A stretch of DNA of 6,556 nt from Desulfotignum sp. (lineage in GTDB: Bacteria > Desulfobacterota > Desulfobacteria > Desulfobacterales > Desulfobacteraceae). The position numbers were made by a program, and so were the translations under genes. The stretch covers positions 1 to 6,556 of the forward strand of contig JAABSS010000026.1 of assembly GCA_011390235.1 (NCBI GenBank), read 5' to 3'. A model generated the notes under the pieces. It was not told the origin of the DNA, made no database searches, and was given only the letters and a program-made list of their open reading frames with translations. Positions 1 to 6,556 of the stretch are shown piece by piece; the first letter of the stretch is position 1, and each line of letters starts with the position of its first letter.

Positions 1-1134
1 GTATCGGTTTTATCCGATTACCTGTACTTTGGCGACGACAACCAGACCGATGACTATGACCTTGAACTGCATGAAGCAGCTTTCATGTATGCGGACAGCC
101 GCGTGGACCTGTCTGTGGGCAGACAGATCATCCGGTGGGGGAAAACCGACCAGGTAAGTCCGGTGGACTCCATTAATCCCCGGGATTTCAGGGAGTTCAT
201 GATCCCGGATTATGAAGAAACCAAACAGCCGGTGTGGATGGCCAACCTGAAACTGCTGTTTGACGGATTTGCACTGGAAGGTGTTTTCATCCCTTTTTTT
301 GAACCATCTGAAATTGATTATTTTGCATCGGACTGGGCGGTGTTCCCCCACCTGAAAAACCGGCTGCAAAAAGCCCCGGTGCCCGATACCGTTAAAAACT
401 ATATCAACAATCTGCAGGTCAATGAAACCGACCCGTCCAATGAAACCGAATTCGCCCTTCGCCTGACCACCACCGTCAGCAACTGGGATATCGGAACATC
501 CTGGCACCACACCACCGAAGATCTCCCCTATTTTACTAGCTTTCCTGTCAAAAACATCCATGTGGACGGCAGCTTTTCAGAACAGGGCCTTGCATCCGGC
601 CTGCAGACCGCCGTGTTCACCGATGAAAACATCGAGGTGACATACCTGCGAACAGACATCCTGGGTCTTGAATTTGAAACCACCCTGTCCGGGTTCGGTA
701 TCCGGGGCGAGGCTGCCTGGTATGAAAAGGAATCGTTTCTGACATCATCTCTCACCTCTGTGGCCAACCATACCTTTTCCTATATCATCGGGGCCGACTA
801 CACCACCCGGTCGAATATTTACCTGAACCTGCAGTTCCTTCACCGGCACATCTTTGACTATACCCCGGATATCCTGTATTTTGAAAAAGACACCTATTCC
901 ATTCTCGGAGAAATCAGCCGGGACCTGTTTTCCCATTGGTTGGAAGGACGGCTGAACTATTCCGTCATCCTGAATGACAATTCCTGGTACCTGTCTCCCT
1001 CCATCAAGCACACCTGGGTCCCCAACCTGGACATTGTCATCGGCGCCAACCTGTTTTACGGAGATGATGACACTTGGCTCGGCAGATTTAACAATGACAG
1101 CCAGTTTTTTGTGGATGTTTCATACCATTTTTAG
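1..1134 (+). CDS. Outer-membrane beta-barrel protein, DUF1302-like (3' part)
   Basis: The frame is open from base 1 to the TAG at 1132-1134, giving 377 visible residues; the start and signal peptide lie upstream of the window. Near visible residues 35-60 is the block GRQIIRWGKTDQVSPVDSIN, followed by PRD. It resembles the 'GxQxxxWG...D.xNPxDxxE' signature I associate with DUF1302 outer-membrane proteins. The remainder is rich in alternating polar/hydrophobic stretches with many Tyr, Trp and Phe, as expected for beta strands. The protein ends VDVSYHF, an alternating strand with C-terminal Phe, the usual BAM-complex recognition signal. Its likely location is the outer membrane. In related bacteria such barrels often sit beside an outer-membrane lipoprotein-sorting-like protein and an RND/MMPL exporter, which cannot be checked here. 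Substrate is unknown. An alginate-export-type or other porin-like barrel is the main alternative. The family call is moderately sure; the barrel call is surer. Confidence 0.75.
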   Translation, partial: VSVLSDYLYFGDDNQTDDYDLELHEAAFMYADSRVDLSVGRQIIRWGKTDQVSPVDSINPRDFREFMIPDYEETKQPVWMANLKLLFDGFALEGVFIPFFEPSEIDYFASDWAVFPHLKNRLQKAPVPDTVKNYINNLQVNETDPSNETEFALRLTTTVSNWDIGTSWHHTTEDLPYFTSFPVKNIHVDGSFSEQGLASGLQTAVFTDENIEVTYLRTDILGLEFETTLSGFGIRGEAAWYEKESFLTSSLTSVANHTFSYIIGADYTTRSNIYLNLQFLHRHIFDYTPDILYFEKDTYSILGEISRDLFSHWLEGRLNYSVILNDNSWYLSPSIKHTWVPNLDIVIGANLFYGDDDTWLGRFNNDSQFFVDVSYHF

Positions 1135-1195
1135 AAAAACTCCAGCCAGCATAGCATGGCGGTAACCCTCACGCATCTACCGATTCATGCGCTGG

Positions 1196-4100
1196 TCATT
1201 CGGCCTGACCCTTACCGCTGCCGGCATTATCATTGCCGTGCTCAAATTCACCGGAAGCGTTTCCATGGTCAATCGGGAGATGCCCTTTTTCCACCACCGC
1301 AATCTGTGCATCCACCCGCGACACCTCAGCCTTTGCATTGATTGTTTCAAAGATACTTCCAGCGCTTTTAAGACGATCAATATCATCAAGCCATCTGCCC
1401 ATCTCAAAACAGATCAGCCCTTCTTCAAATAATGCCCCCAGTCCCCGGGCAGCTTCAATTCCCTGTCGCCAGAACTGTTCCGCTTTTCCGGGGTTTCCAG
1501 CCAAACTGTAAAACAGTCCGCTCATCCTGCAGGCTTTTGGCAGCCCGCATTTGAATTGCCTGCCATGGCGCATGGACCTCACAGCATATTTTTTGGTCTT
1601 TCGCAATGTAACTTTTACTTCTATCTGAATGGATCTCTCAACCACCGTCAAATAAAATTCGCAGACAGCATTGTAGAAAATGCTTAAAATAAATCCTTTC
1701 AGGTGTTTTTCAAAGACAAGCTTTTCAGCGGTCTGTATTGCAGTATACGCCCTGTCATAGTCTTTCAGGTGCAGATAACAGGACATAAGATCCGTGTATG
1801 CGGGAATCAGTGCATAATAATCAGGAATGGCTTCCAAAAGGGTTTTTGACTGGTTCAAGTTCTGGACCGCCTCTGCAAACTCCCCGGTTCTTGTCTGGCA
1901 GAACCCTTTGGCACCCAGTCCCCAGCCTTTCAACTGCCGGTCCCCTGATTCCACGCCGATTTTGATCAGTTCCCGGGCATACGCCATGCTCTTTCCAAAC
2001 TCCCCGCGATGGTTGTAAATAAAAACCATAAATGAAACAGGACTGCCCCATTTTTTAATGTGCCCGATATTTTCAAAAAGGGCTGCCGCGTTTTTATAAA
2101 GGACCAGGGCCTGGTCCCATTCCCCGGTATAATCCAGATGCACAGCCCTGCACAGGCTGGCATATGCCAGGGTATGGTCATCTGTGGCAGTTCCTTTGAA
2201 CCGGTCAGACAAATCATGGTAATATCCGGCAATGGCGGACATCCCCAACGTATCCAGTAAAAAGGCAAACGCAGCGTATGCCTGGACCATTTTACCGGTG
2301 TATTGTACTTTTTCAGCAAAGTTCAGAACGGATATGATATCCAGGGCCAGTCTTTCCTGATTAATGAAATAATCTATCCATGCCATGGATTCAAATATTC
2401 TACCGACTTCCCTTTCATGATCACCAATTTTGGCCGATCCTGCCCGGTTTTTAAACAAAAAGTACAGTATCCTGTGAAAACATTGCCGGCAGATCTGCCT
2501 TACAATAACCGCCCGTGTCCGCCACCGGGTGAAAGGATATGCCATGTCCAGCAGGCTGAACGCTTTCTTAAAAGACTCCAGGGCCTTGTCATGCTCCCCC
2601 CGCCGAAAATAGATCTCCCCCAGTTTGCGTGTGTACACTGCTTTGTCAAAATCATTGAGCTGGTTACCGAAAATCTCCTCATGGGCGGAGATCGCTTTTT
2701 TGTAATGGGCCAGGGCCTCGGAATCCCCGGCTATTTTACTGGCCTGGTCTCCGGCCAGGGCAAAATATCTGCGTGCCTTGTTCCATTCTGAAGCTTTTGC
2801 AAAGTGATAGGACAGCAGGCTGTAGAACTTTTCAATCCGGTCTGTGAACAGGATTTCAATGGCTTCCGCCACCTTGCGGTGCAGGTCTTCACGCTCTTTG
2901 AGCAGAATGGTTTCATACACCGCATCCTTGATCAGATCATGATAAAAATAATACGCAAGCTCAGGATCGGCTGTTTTTTCCTTGATCAGATTTTCATTAA
3001 CCAGCACAGACAGGTGGGTATCCAGGACATCACTCCGGTCTTCAATGCTTTTGAGCAGCCGGTATAAAAAACTTCTGCCGATGACCGAGGCTTTTTTCAG
3101 CACATCCTTGATCTCTCTATCCAGTCTGTCTACACTGGATGCAACCAGCCCACGCAGGGTATCCGGGATCTGAATTTTTCCGGATACAGGCTTCAGGGTA
3201 TGCTGTCCGGTGATTGGATTTTTTTCCACCAGGTCATGGCTGATCAGGGTGCGGATCAGTTCTTCCATATATAAAGGATTGCCTTCGCTTTTCCGGTGGA
3301 TCAACCCGGTCAACTGTGAGGAGATCGCCTCCAGGTGCAGCCGCTGCCTGGTGAAATCAACCACATCTTTTTGGGACAACGGGGAAAGATCCATGCGGGT
3401 GTAATATCTGCCGCCTGTTTCATGTAAGGCTTTTTCCAGTTTATCCAACGGGCTGTTTTTCATGTTCCGGCTGACAAAGACCAATTGCAGCGGCTCTGCT
3501 TCAACCAGAGGCAGCAGGTGAACGAGAAGCGCCACCGTAGAATCATCTGCCCAGTGAAAATCTTCGAATTCCAGAACTAGGGGGCTATTTTTCAAAAGCG
3601 CTTTCACCAGCAGGTAAAATGCCCTGAAAATCTGGCTTTTCAGGGTTTCCGCATCCAGAAAAACAACCTTCTGCGCCAAACCGCCCCGGACCTGTATGGA
3701 TAAAATGGCGGCCAGATACGGCAGGGTATTGGCCACCTCTTCCGGCACCAGCTGGTTTAATCTGGCCTCAAGCTTATCCCAGGTTTTGGCATCATCATCT
3801 GCTTCCCTGATCCCGGCAAAGTTTTTCAACAGATCCAGAAACGTGCCGTAAGAAGTTTTCTGCCCGAATGTACTGGACTGGCTGGACATCCATAGCAGGT
3901 CCATGTCCTGCACCTGTTTTTTGTATTCCAGCACCATCCTGGATTTACCGATACCCGGCTCGCCGGTAATGACAATAACCCGGCCGGTCCCTTTTTTCAC
4001 CAGTCCATCCAATGCGGTCAGCAGCTGCTGCAGCTGCATCTTTCTGCCCACAAACACCGGTTTTATGAAAGACGGTGTTGTTGAAACCGAGGCAGCCGTT

Positions 4101-4753
4101 TTTTTTGACAACACCTTGAAGATCCGCAGGGGTTCGGTTTTTCCCTTGACCCTCACCGGTTTTAGTGCTTTGAATTCAAATATATTTTTTGTCAGTTCAT
4201 ATGTTGCAGGACCCACAATAATGTCATCATCCCCGGCAATACCCTCCAGCCGTGCCGCAATATTAAGATCCAGCCCGGTCAGGCCGTGAGACCCATCCTC
4301 AGGGTTGACTGTTCCAGTCAAAACAAGACCTGTATTAATACCGGTATGCATACAGATGGTGCAACCGGTTTTCTGTGAAATCCAGGTATTCATCCGGTTG
4401 ATGGCCCCATGGATCTGCATTGCGGCATGGACCGCCCTTTCCGGATCATCCTCATGGGTCCTGGGAATACCGAACACCGCCATCACGCTGTCGCCGATAT
4501 AGCGTTCAATGAATCCATCAAAATCCTCTATGATACGGGCAATTTTTTTAAACACACTTCCCAGGACCGATCGCACATCTTCCGGATCCAGCCGTTCGGT
4601 CATGGCGGTATATCCGGAAAGATCCGTGAAAACAATGGTGACATGTTTTCTTTCGCTTTGGGACGGTTTTTCCTTTTCTTTCAGATTAGTACCACATGCG
4701 CCGCAGAAATTTGTTTCTTCCGGATTTTTAAAATGGCATTCTGGACATTCCAT
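1196..4753 (-). CDS. Zinc-ribbon / class III nucleotidyl cyclase / AAA-STAND ATPase / TPR signalling protein
   Basis: A 1185-residue protein is predicted from the ATG at 4753. I chose this start because MECPEC opens a zinc ribbon with Cys3, 6, 17 and 20, the usual N-terminus of this architecture; the frame stays open to an ATG at 4885, but those 44 extra residues look non-coding. The Shine-Dalgarno is weak. Residues 34-215 form a class III adenylate/guanylate cyclase domain: FTDLSGYT carries metal-binding Asp44, IGDSVMAVFG carries Asp88, and NIAAR supplies Asn164 and Arg168. An ATPase follows, with Walker A GEPGIGKS (264-271) and a Walker B region ending EFEDFHWADD (395-404). After a winged-helix-like linker, residues from about 670 to 1150 are helical TPR-like repeats. 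The protein is expected to be soluble, with no membrane segments seen. It probably makes a cyclic nucleotide under control of the ATPase/TPR sensor. Arg84 sits where a substrate-contacting Lys is usual, so activity and substrate choice are uncertain. It is monocistronic here. Confidence 0.94.
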   Translation of the reverse strand: MECPECHFKNPEETNFCGACGTNLKEKEKPSQSERKHVTIVFTDLSGYTAMTERLDPEDVRSVLGSVFKKIARIIEDFDGFIERYIGDSVMAVFGIPRTHEDDPERAVHAAMQIHGAINRMNTWISQKTGCTICMHTGINTGLVLTGTVNPEDGSHGLTGLDLNIAARLEGIAGDDDIIVGPATYELTKNIFEFKALKPVRVKGKTEPLRIFKVLSKKTAASVSTTPSFIKPVFVGRKMQLQQLLTALDGLVKKGTGRVIVITGEPGIGKSRMVLEYKKQVQDMDLLWMSSQSSTFGQKTSYGTFLDLLKNFAGIREADDDAKTWDKLEARLNQLVPEEVANTLPYLAAILSIQVRGGLAQKVVFLDAETLKSQIFRAFYLLVKALLKNSPLVLEFEDFHWADDSTVALLVHLLPLVEAEPLQLVFVSRNMKNSPLDKLEKALHETGGRYYTRMDLSPLSQKDVVDFTRQRLHLEAISSQLTGLIHRKSEGNPLYMEELIRTLISHDLVEKNPITGQHTLKPVSGKIQIPDTLRGLVASSVDRLDREIKDVLKKASVIGRSFLYRLLKSIEDRSDVLDTHLSVLVNENLIKEKTADPELAYYFYHDLIKDAVYETILLKEREDLHRKVAEAIEILFTDRIEKFYSLLSYHFAKASEWNKARRYFALAGDQASKIAGDSEALAHYKKAISAHEEIFGNQLNDFDKAVYTRKLGEIYFRRGEHDKALESFKKAFSLLDMAYPFTRWRTRAVIVRQICRQCFHRILYFLFKNRAGSAKIGDHEREVGRIFESMAWIDYFINQERLALDIISVLNFAEKVQYTGKMVQAYAAFAFLLDTLGMSAIAGYYHDLSDRFKGTATDDHTLAYASLCRAVHLDYTGEWDQALVLYKNAAALFENIGHIKKWGSPVSFMVFIYNHRGEFGKSMAYARELIKIGVESGDRQLKGWGLGAKGFCQTRTGEFAEAVQNLNQSKTLLEAIPDYYALIPAYTDLMSCYLHLKDYDRAYTAIQTAEKLVFEKHLKGFILSIFYNAVCEFYLTVVERSIQIEVKVTLRKTKKYAVRSMRHGRQFKCGLPKACRMSGLFYSLAGNPGKAEQFWRQGIEAARGLGALFEEGLICFEMGRWLDDIDRLKSAGSIFETINAKAEVSRVDAQIAVVEKGHLPIDHGNASGEFEHGNDNAGSGKGQAE

Positions 4754-4891
4754 GTGATAATTTTCCACTGTTGAAATGATTCTGACACTCCACGTACTGA
4801 GAAAACCGGCAGGAGCAGCATCAAAGATCGGACAGCTAAAAAGGGCCGATGGTTTTGCTTTAGCAGAACAGGCAGAAAAATTCAATCACAT

Positions 4892-4930
4892 ATCGGATTC
4901 TTTTTCTCTTGGGCAACGCCAAAATCCGAT
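4892..4930. repeat. Short inverted repeat in divergent intergenic region
   Basis: ATCGGATT at 4892-4899 is the exact reverse complement of AATCCGAT at 4923-4930, with a 23-base spacer. It lies between the cyclase and Rpn gene starts, 139 bases upstream of the cyclase ATG and about 100 bases before the Rpn ATG. It could be an operator with two half-sites, but eight-base arms can occur by chance. The rest of the 279-base gap (4754-5032) shows no gene that I can support. Confidence 0.25.
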
Positions 4931-4997
4931 TCATTGGATGTCATTGCTCGAAAAACCTTTTCCCCAATTTATGAAGGATAAAGCTCTTTTTTGAATC

Positions 4998-5026
4998 TTG
5001 CATTATCCCGGCAATATGTATAGAAT
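4998..5026 (+). promoter_or_regulatory. Candidate sigma-70-like promoter of the Rpn gene
   Basis: TTGCAT (4998-5003) and TAGAAT (5021-5026) are separated by 17 bases. The -10 matches the consensus at five of six positions, while the -35 matches only at TTG. An alternative -35, TTGAAT, lies at 4991-4996. Transcription from this -10 would begin almost on the ATG at 5033, implying a leaderless or nearly leaderless message. That fits the absence of any Shine-Dalgarno before 5033. This is a consensus match only. Confidence 0.3.
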
Positions 5027-5032
5027 ATCTAC

Positions 5033-6034
5033 ATGGATACAATGGACAACCATACTGATGACTATGACAGCCCCTGGAAAGAGGGCATGGAATTGTATTT
5101 CAAGGAACTGATGCAGTTCTTTTTCCCTGATATCGCAACACGGATCGCCTGGAACAAAGGGTATCAATTCCTTGACAAAGAGTTGCAGCAGGTGGTCAGG
5201 GATGCGGAAATCGGCAGACGGCATGCGGATAAATTGGTCCGGGTGTGGTCCCTGGAAGAAGAACCATTTCATGTCATGATCCATATCGAGGTCCAGAGCG
5301 ATAAAGACCGGGACTTTCCCCTGCGGATGTACATCTACAACTACCGCATCTTTGACAAGCAATACCGGCCGGTCACCAGTCTGGCCATTCTGGCGGATGA
5401 AAACCCTTCCTGGAAACCGGGTGTTTATTCTTCGGAGCAATGGGGCTGTGAGATCCACTTCAAATTCCCTATAGTCAAACTTTTCGACTACAGCGATAAA
5501 ATTGACAGCCTGCTTGAAAAGACAAACCCATTCGCCATTATCACTGCGGCTCATTTAAAGACAAAAGCCACCAAAAACAATCCACAGGAAAGATACACCT
5601 GGAAATGGACAATCACCAGAGCACTCTATGAAAAAGGGTTCTCAACAAAGGATATCCTGAGCCTGTACCGGCTTGTGGACTGGCTGATGATGCTGCCGGA
5701 TGACTTAACAAAACAGTTTACGCAAAACCTGATTGCGTATGAGGAGGAAAGAAAAATGCCATATATTACCAGTGCTGAGAGAATCGGAATAGAAAAAGGC
5801 AGGCATGAAGGGCGGGATGAAGGCATGCTTTTTGAGGCCAGAGAAATGCTATTGGAAGCTCTGGATGAAAAATTCAGCAGAGATATCCCCACGGATATCC
5901 ATGAGAAGATTAAAGCTCTGAACAATAGATTAATGCTTAAAAGGCTTCATAGAAAAGCCATCCAGAGCAAAGACATTGAAGACTTCAGACAATCCATGAA
6001 AGATCTGACATCTGAGACCGAATCTGCTGAGTAG
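5033..6034 (+). CDS. Rpn-family PD-(D/E)XK nuclease / putative transposase
   Basis: The product has 333 residues. The N-terminal half matches the Rpn (YhgA-like, 'recombination-promoting nuclease/putative transposase') family: WKEGMELYFKELMQFFFPDI at 15-34, then KGYQFLDKELQQVVRDAEIG and RRHADKLV. The likely PD-(D/E)XK core is Asp66 followed by HIEVQ (Glu86, Gln88), so an E-x-Q variant of the usual E-x-K. PLRMYIYNYRIFDKQY (about residues 96-111) and SLAILAD are further family blocks. The C-terminal part, from about residue 242, is charged and helical with EKGRHEGRDEG and a DUF4351-like tail. An in-frame TAG at 5021 makes 5033 the first possible ATG; ATG 5042 is an alternative. Neither has a clear Shine-Dalgarno. 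Characterised E. coli homologues are DNases that promote RecA-independent recombination, and some act against phage. The same role here is inferred. The gene is divergent from the cyclase gene and stands alone. It is followed by a strong hairpin and T-tract. Confidence 0.92.
   Translation: MDTMDNHTDDYDSPWKEGMELYFKELMQFFFPDIATRIAWNKGYQFLDKELQQVVRDAEIGRRHADKLVRVWSLEEEPFHVMIHIEVQSDKDRDFPLRMYIYNYRIFDKQYRPVTSLAILADENPSWKPGVYSSEQWGCEIHFKFPIVKLFDYSDKIDSLLEKTNPFAIITAAHLKTKATKNNPQERYTWKWTITRALYEKGFSTKDILSLYRLVDWLMMLPDDLTKQFTQNLIAYEEERKMPYITSAERIGIEKGRHEGRDEGMLFEAREMLLEALDEKFSRDIPTDIHEKIKALNNRLMLKRLHRKAIQSKDIEDFRQSMKDLTSETESAE
5742..5747 (+). promoter_or_regulatory. Perfect internal Shine-Dalgarno inside the Rpn gene
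   Basis: AGGAGG stands 8 bases before the ATG at 5756-5758, which is in frame with the Rpn reading frame. It is the best ribosome-binding site seen in the window and contrasts with the missing site at the gene's own start. It overlaps the codons for YEEERK. Confidence 0.7.
5756..6034 (+). CDS. Predicted intragenic C-terminal Rpn protein (RpnS-like)
   Basis: Internal initiation at ATG 5756 (Met242 of the full protein) would yield a 92-residue product beginning MPYITSAERIGIEKG and sharing the Rpn stop. It lacks the whole nuclease domain and consists of the charged C-terminal helical region: EKGRHEGRDEG, then EAREMLLEALDEKF, then a DUF4351-like end. The start is supported by AGGAGG with optimal 8-base spacing. 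For E. coli Rpn proteins, small in-frame C-terminal products (RpnS) have been reported to neutralise the toxic full-length nuclease. Applying this here is inference. The alternative is a chance AGGAGG from Glu-Glu-Glu-Arg codons (GAG GAG GAA AGA). The C-terminal segment is certainly coding; its separate translation is the uncertain part. Confidence 0.55.
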   Translation: MPYITSAERIGIEKGRHEGRDEGMLFEAREMLLEALDEKFSRDIPTDIHEKIKALNNRLMLKRLHRKAIQSKDIEDFRQSMKDLTSETESAE

Positions 6035-6051
6035 CCTCCCTTTTTCATCCC

Positions 6052-6130
6052 TCTCTGTGTACATCTTTGTCCTCTGTGGTTACATCATACTTTCCTATTC
6101 CATCACAGAGATCAAAGAGGTACACAGAGA
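6052..6130. repeat. 27-base imperfect inverted repeat with CTCTGTG heptamers (REP-like)
   Basis: The arms 6052-6078 and 6104-6130 match at 24 of 27 positions when one is reverse-complemented, with a 25-base loop. Each arm carries two CTCTGTG heptamers (6053-6059 and 6072-6078; as CACAGAG at 6104-6110 and 6123-6129), both pairs with starts 19 bases apart. The element sits next to a RAYT-like coding sequence, the class of transposase that goes with REP palindromes. CTCTGTG-rich intergenic repeats of this kind are, from memory, common in deltaproteobacterial genomes. Only one copy is present here, so its dispersal cannot be shown from the window. Confidence 0.8.
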
Positions 6131-6136
6131 TTTTTT
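6052..6136 (+). terminator. Probable intrinsic terminator of the Rpn gene
   Basis: The long stem 6052-6130 is followed directly by six T's (6131-6136), and the stem begins 17 bases after the Rpn TAG. This is the layout of a Rho-independent terminator on the plus strand, though the 25-base loop and three stem mismatches are unusual. On the minus strand no T-tract follows the stem, so it should act in one direction only. Confidence 0.55.
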
Positions 6137-6556
6137 ATAACAGGCCAGGGCAAAATACCTGCAGGCTTTGTTCCACTCTGAAGCCTTTGCAAAATGACAG
6201 GACAGCAGGCTGCAAAATTTTCAACCTGGTCCGCAAACAGGACTTCAATGGCCTCCGCCACATTGCGTTGCAGGTCCTCACGCTCTTTGAGCAGAATGGT
6301 TTCATACACCGCATCCTTGACAGACAGCGATACCATTTTTAGACAGGCCTGGGACAACAGCAGACTGCGATAAATTTCCTGTGCAACCGGCCTTTTTGTT
6401 GAAAACTGCCCCAGTATCCAATCCGTTGTCAACCAGTCAGGCGGCTGATTCCCAAATGCAGTCGCACAATAGCTGCTCCATATCCAGTCCCCGGCATGTT
6501 CAACCATTTTTGCCCGGACCGGATTCAATACAACATACCTGCTCAACTCCAGCAGA
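6112..6556 (-). CDS. C-terminal part of REP-associated tyrosine transposase (RAYT), fused to cyclase-gene relic
   Basis: The frame is open from the window edge (6556) to TGA at 6112-6114, so the gene begins outside. The first visible residues read LLELSRYVVLNPVRAKMV, then DWIWSSY and WLTTDWILGQF. These are the typical C-terminal blocks of RAYT (TnpA_REP, IS200-like HUH) transposases. The HUH and Tyr catalytic motifs would lie beyond the window. RAYT resemblance fades after AQEIYRS (about 6365). From about 6320 the frame enters a copy of the cyclase gene (KDAVYETILLKERE), and the last residues are encoded by the inverted repeat. The normal RAYT C-terminus therefore seems lost, and the gene is probably truncated or non-functional. 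A small indel near 6345-6370 could also have shifted the true RAYT frame; this is a guess. Confidence 0.75.
   Translation of the reverse strand, partial: LLELSRYVVLNPVRAKMVEHAGDWIWSSYCATAFGNQPPDWLTTDWILGQFSTKRPVAQEIYRSLLLSQACLKMVSLSVKDAVYETILLKEREDLQRNVAEAIEVLFADQVENFAACCPVILQRLQSGTKPAGILPWPVIKNLCVPL
6143..6320 (-). pseudogene. Relic duplicate of an internal piece of the cyclase/ATPase gene
   Basis: This stretch aligns with 2753-2931 inside the cyclase gene, codons about 608-667, the region between the ATPase and the TPR repeats. By hand I count about 20 substitutions, mostly transitions, and one deleted base over 179 positions, near 88% identity. KDAVYETILLKERED is retained exactly. The missing base, near 6217 in the A/T run matching 2828, shifts the frame, so YSLLSYHFAK of the intact gene is replaced by AACCPVILQR. 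It has neither the start nor the end of the gene and cannot encode a working cyclase. It could come from the neighbouring gene or from a paralogue elsewhere. Confidence 0.88.

Noticed and set aside
49..60. Exact 12-base match GATGACTATGAC shared with 5057-5068
   Set aside because: In both places it encodes Asp-Asp-Tyr-Asp in unrelated proteins, with no flanking similarity; taken as coincidence.
1135..1195. Possible shared terminator between the convergent barrel and cyclase genes
   Set aside because: Only weak pairing (for example CCAGC at 1146-1150 with GCTGG at 1191-1195) and no T-tract on either strand.
2303..2791. 162-codon open frame on the plus strand inside the cyclase gene
   Set aside because: It is antisense to the TPR-coding region, has no recognisable motif and reflects codon bias of the sense gene.
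4021..4037. Near-palindromic GCAGCTGCTGCAGCTGC
   Set aside because: It encodes a Gln/Leu run (QLQQLL) in the cyclase protein; codon composition explains it.
4754..4885. Possible 44-residue N-terminal extension of the cyclase protein from an ATG at 4885
   Set aside because: The zinc ribbon normally begins at the N-terminus (MECPEC), and the extension has no recognisable domain.
5003..5554. Long open frame antisense to the Rpn gene, and a similar one antisense to the barrel gene (10-561)
   Set aside because: No family resemblance; the sense strands carry clear conserved protein motifs, so these are shadows.

Overview
The window looks like a chromosomal segment of a sulfate-reducing deltaproteobacterium, probably Desulfobacteraceae-like. 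This is inferred from three things: the roughly 50% GC coding style, a DUF1302-like outer-membrane barrel, and a zinc-ribbon/cyclase/ATPase/TPR signalling protein beside Rpn-type and REP-associated transposase (RAYT) genes. No marker gene fixes the taxon. No rRNA, tRNA or CRISPR array was seen.

Layout. (1) 1-1134, plus strand: the 3' part of an outer-membrane beta-barrel gene whose start lies outside the window. (2) 1196-4753, minus strand: one very large gene converging on the first, 61 bases away. It encodes a 1185-residue soluble signalling protein made of a zinc ribbon, class III nucleotidyl cyclase, AAA/STAND-type ATPase and long TPR-like region. (3) 4754-5032: a 279-base divergent intergenic region with only weak regulatory candidates. 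(4) 5033-6034, plus strand: an Rpn-family PD-(D/E)XK nuclease ('putative transposase'). It contains an in-frame internal start at 5756 behind a perfect AGGAGG, predicted to give a separate 92-residue C-terminal protein. (5) 6052-6136: a long imperfect inverted repeat built from CTCTGTG heptamers and followed by six T's. It probably acts as the Rpn terminator and also resembles a dispersed REP-like repeat. (6) 6112-6556, minus strand: the C-terminal part of a RAYT, running past the window edge and fused in frame to a decayed 178-base copy of an internal piece of the cyclase gene.

The left two thirds is ordinary chromosome (envelope protein and signalling protein). The right third is accessory: a nuclease with a possible intragenic partner, a REP-like palindrome, a cyclase-gene relic and a transposase remnant. 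The two most interesting signals are the intragenic start in the Rpn gene, which matches the toxin/intragenic-antitoxin arrangement reported for Escherichia coli Rpn proteins, and the cyclase fragment lying between the palindrome and the RAYT sequence.
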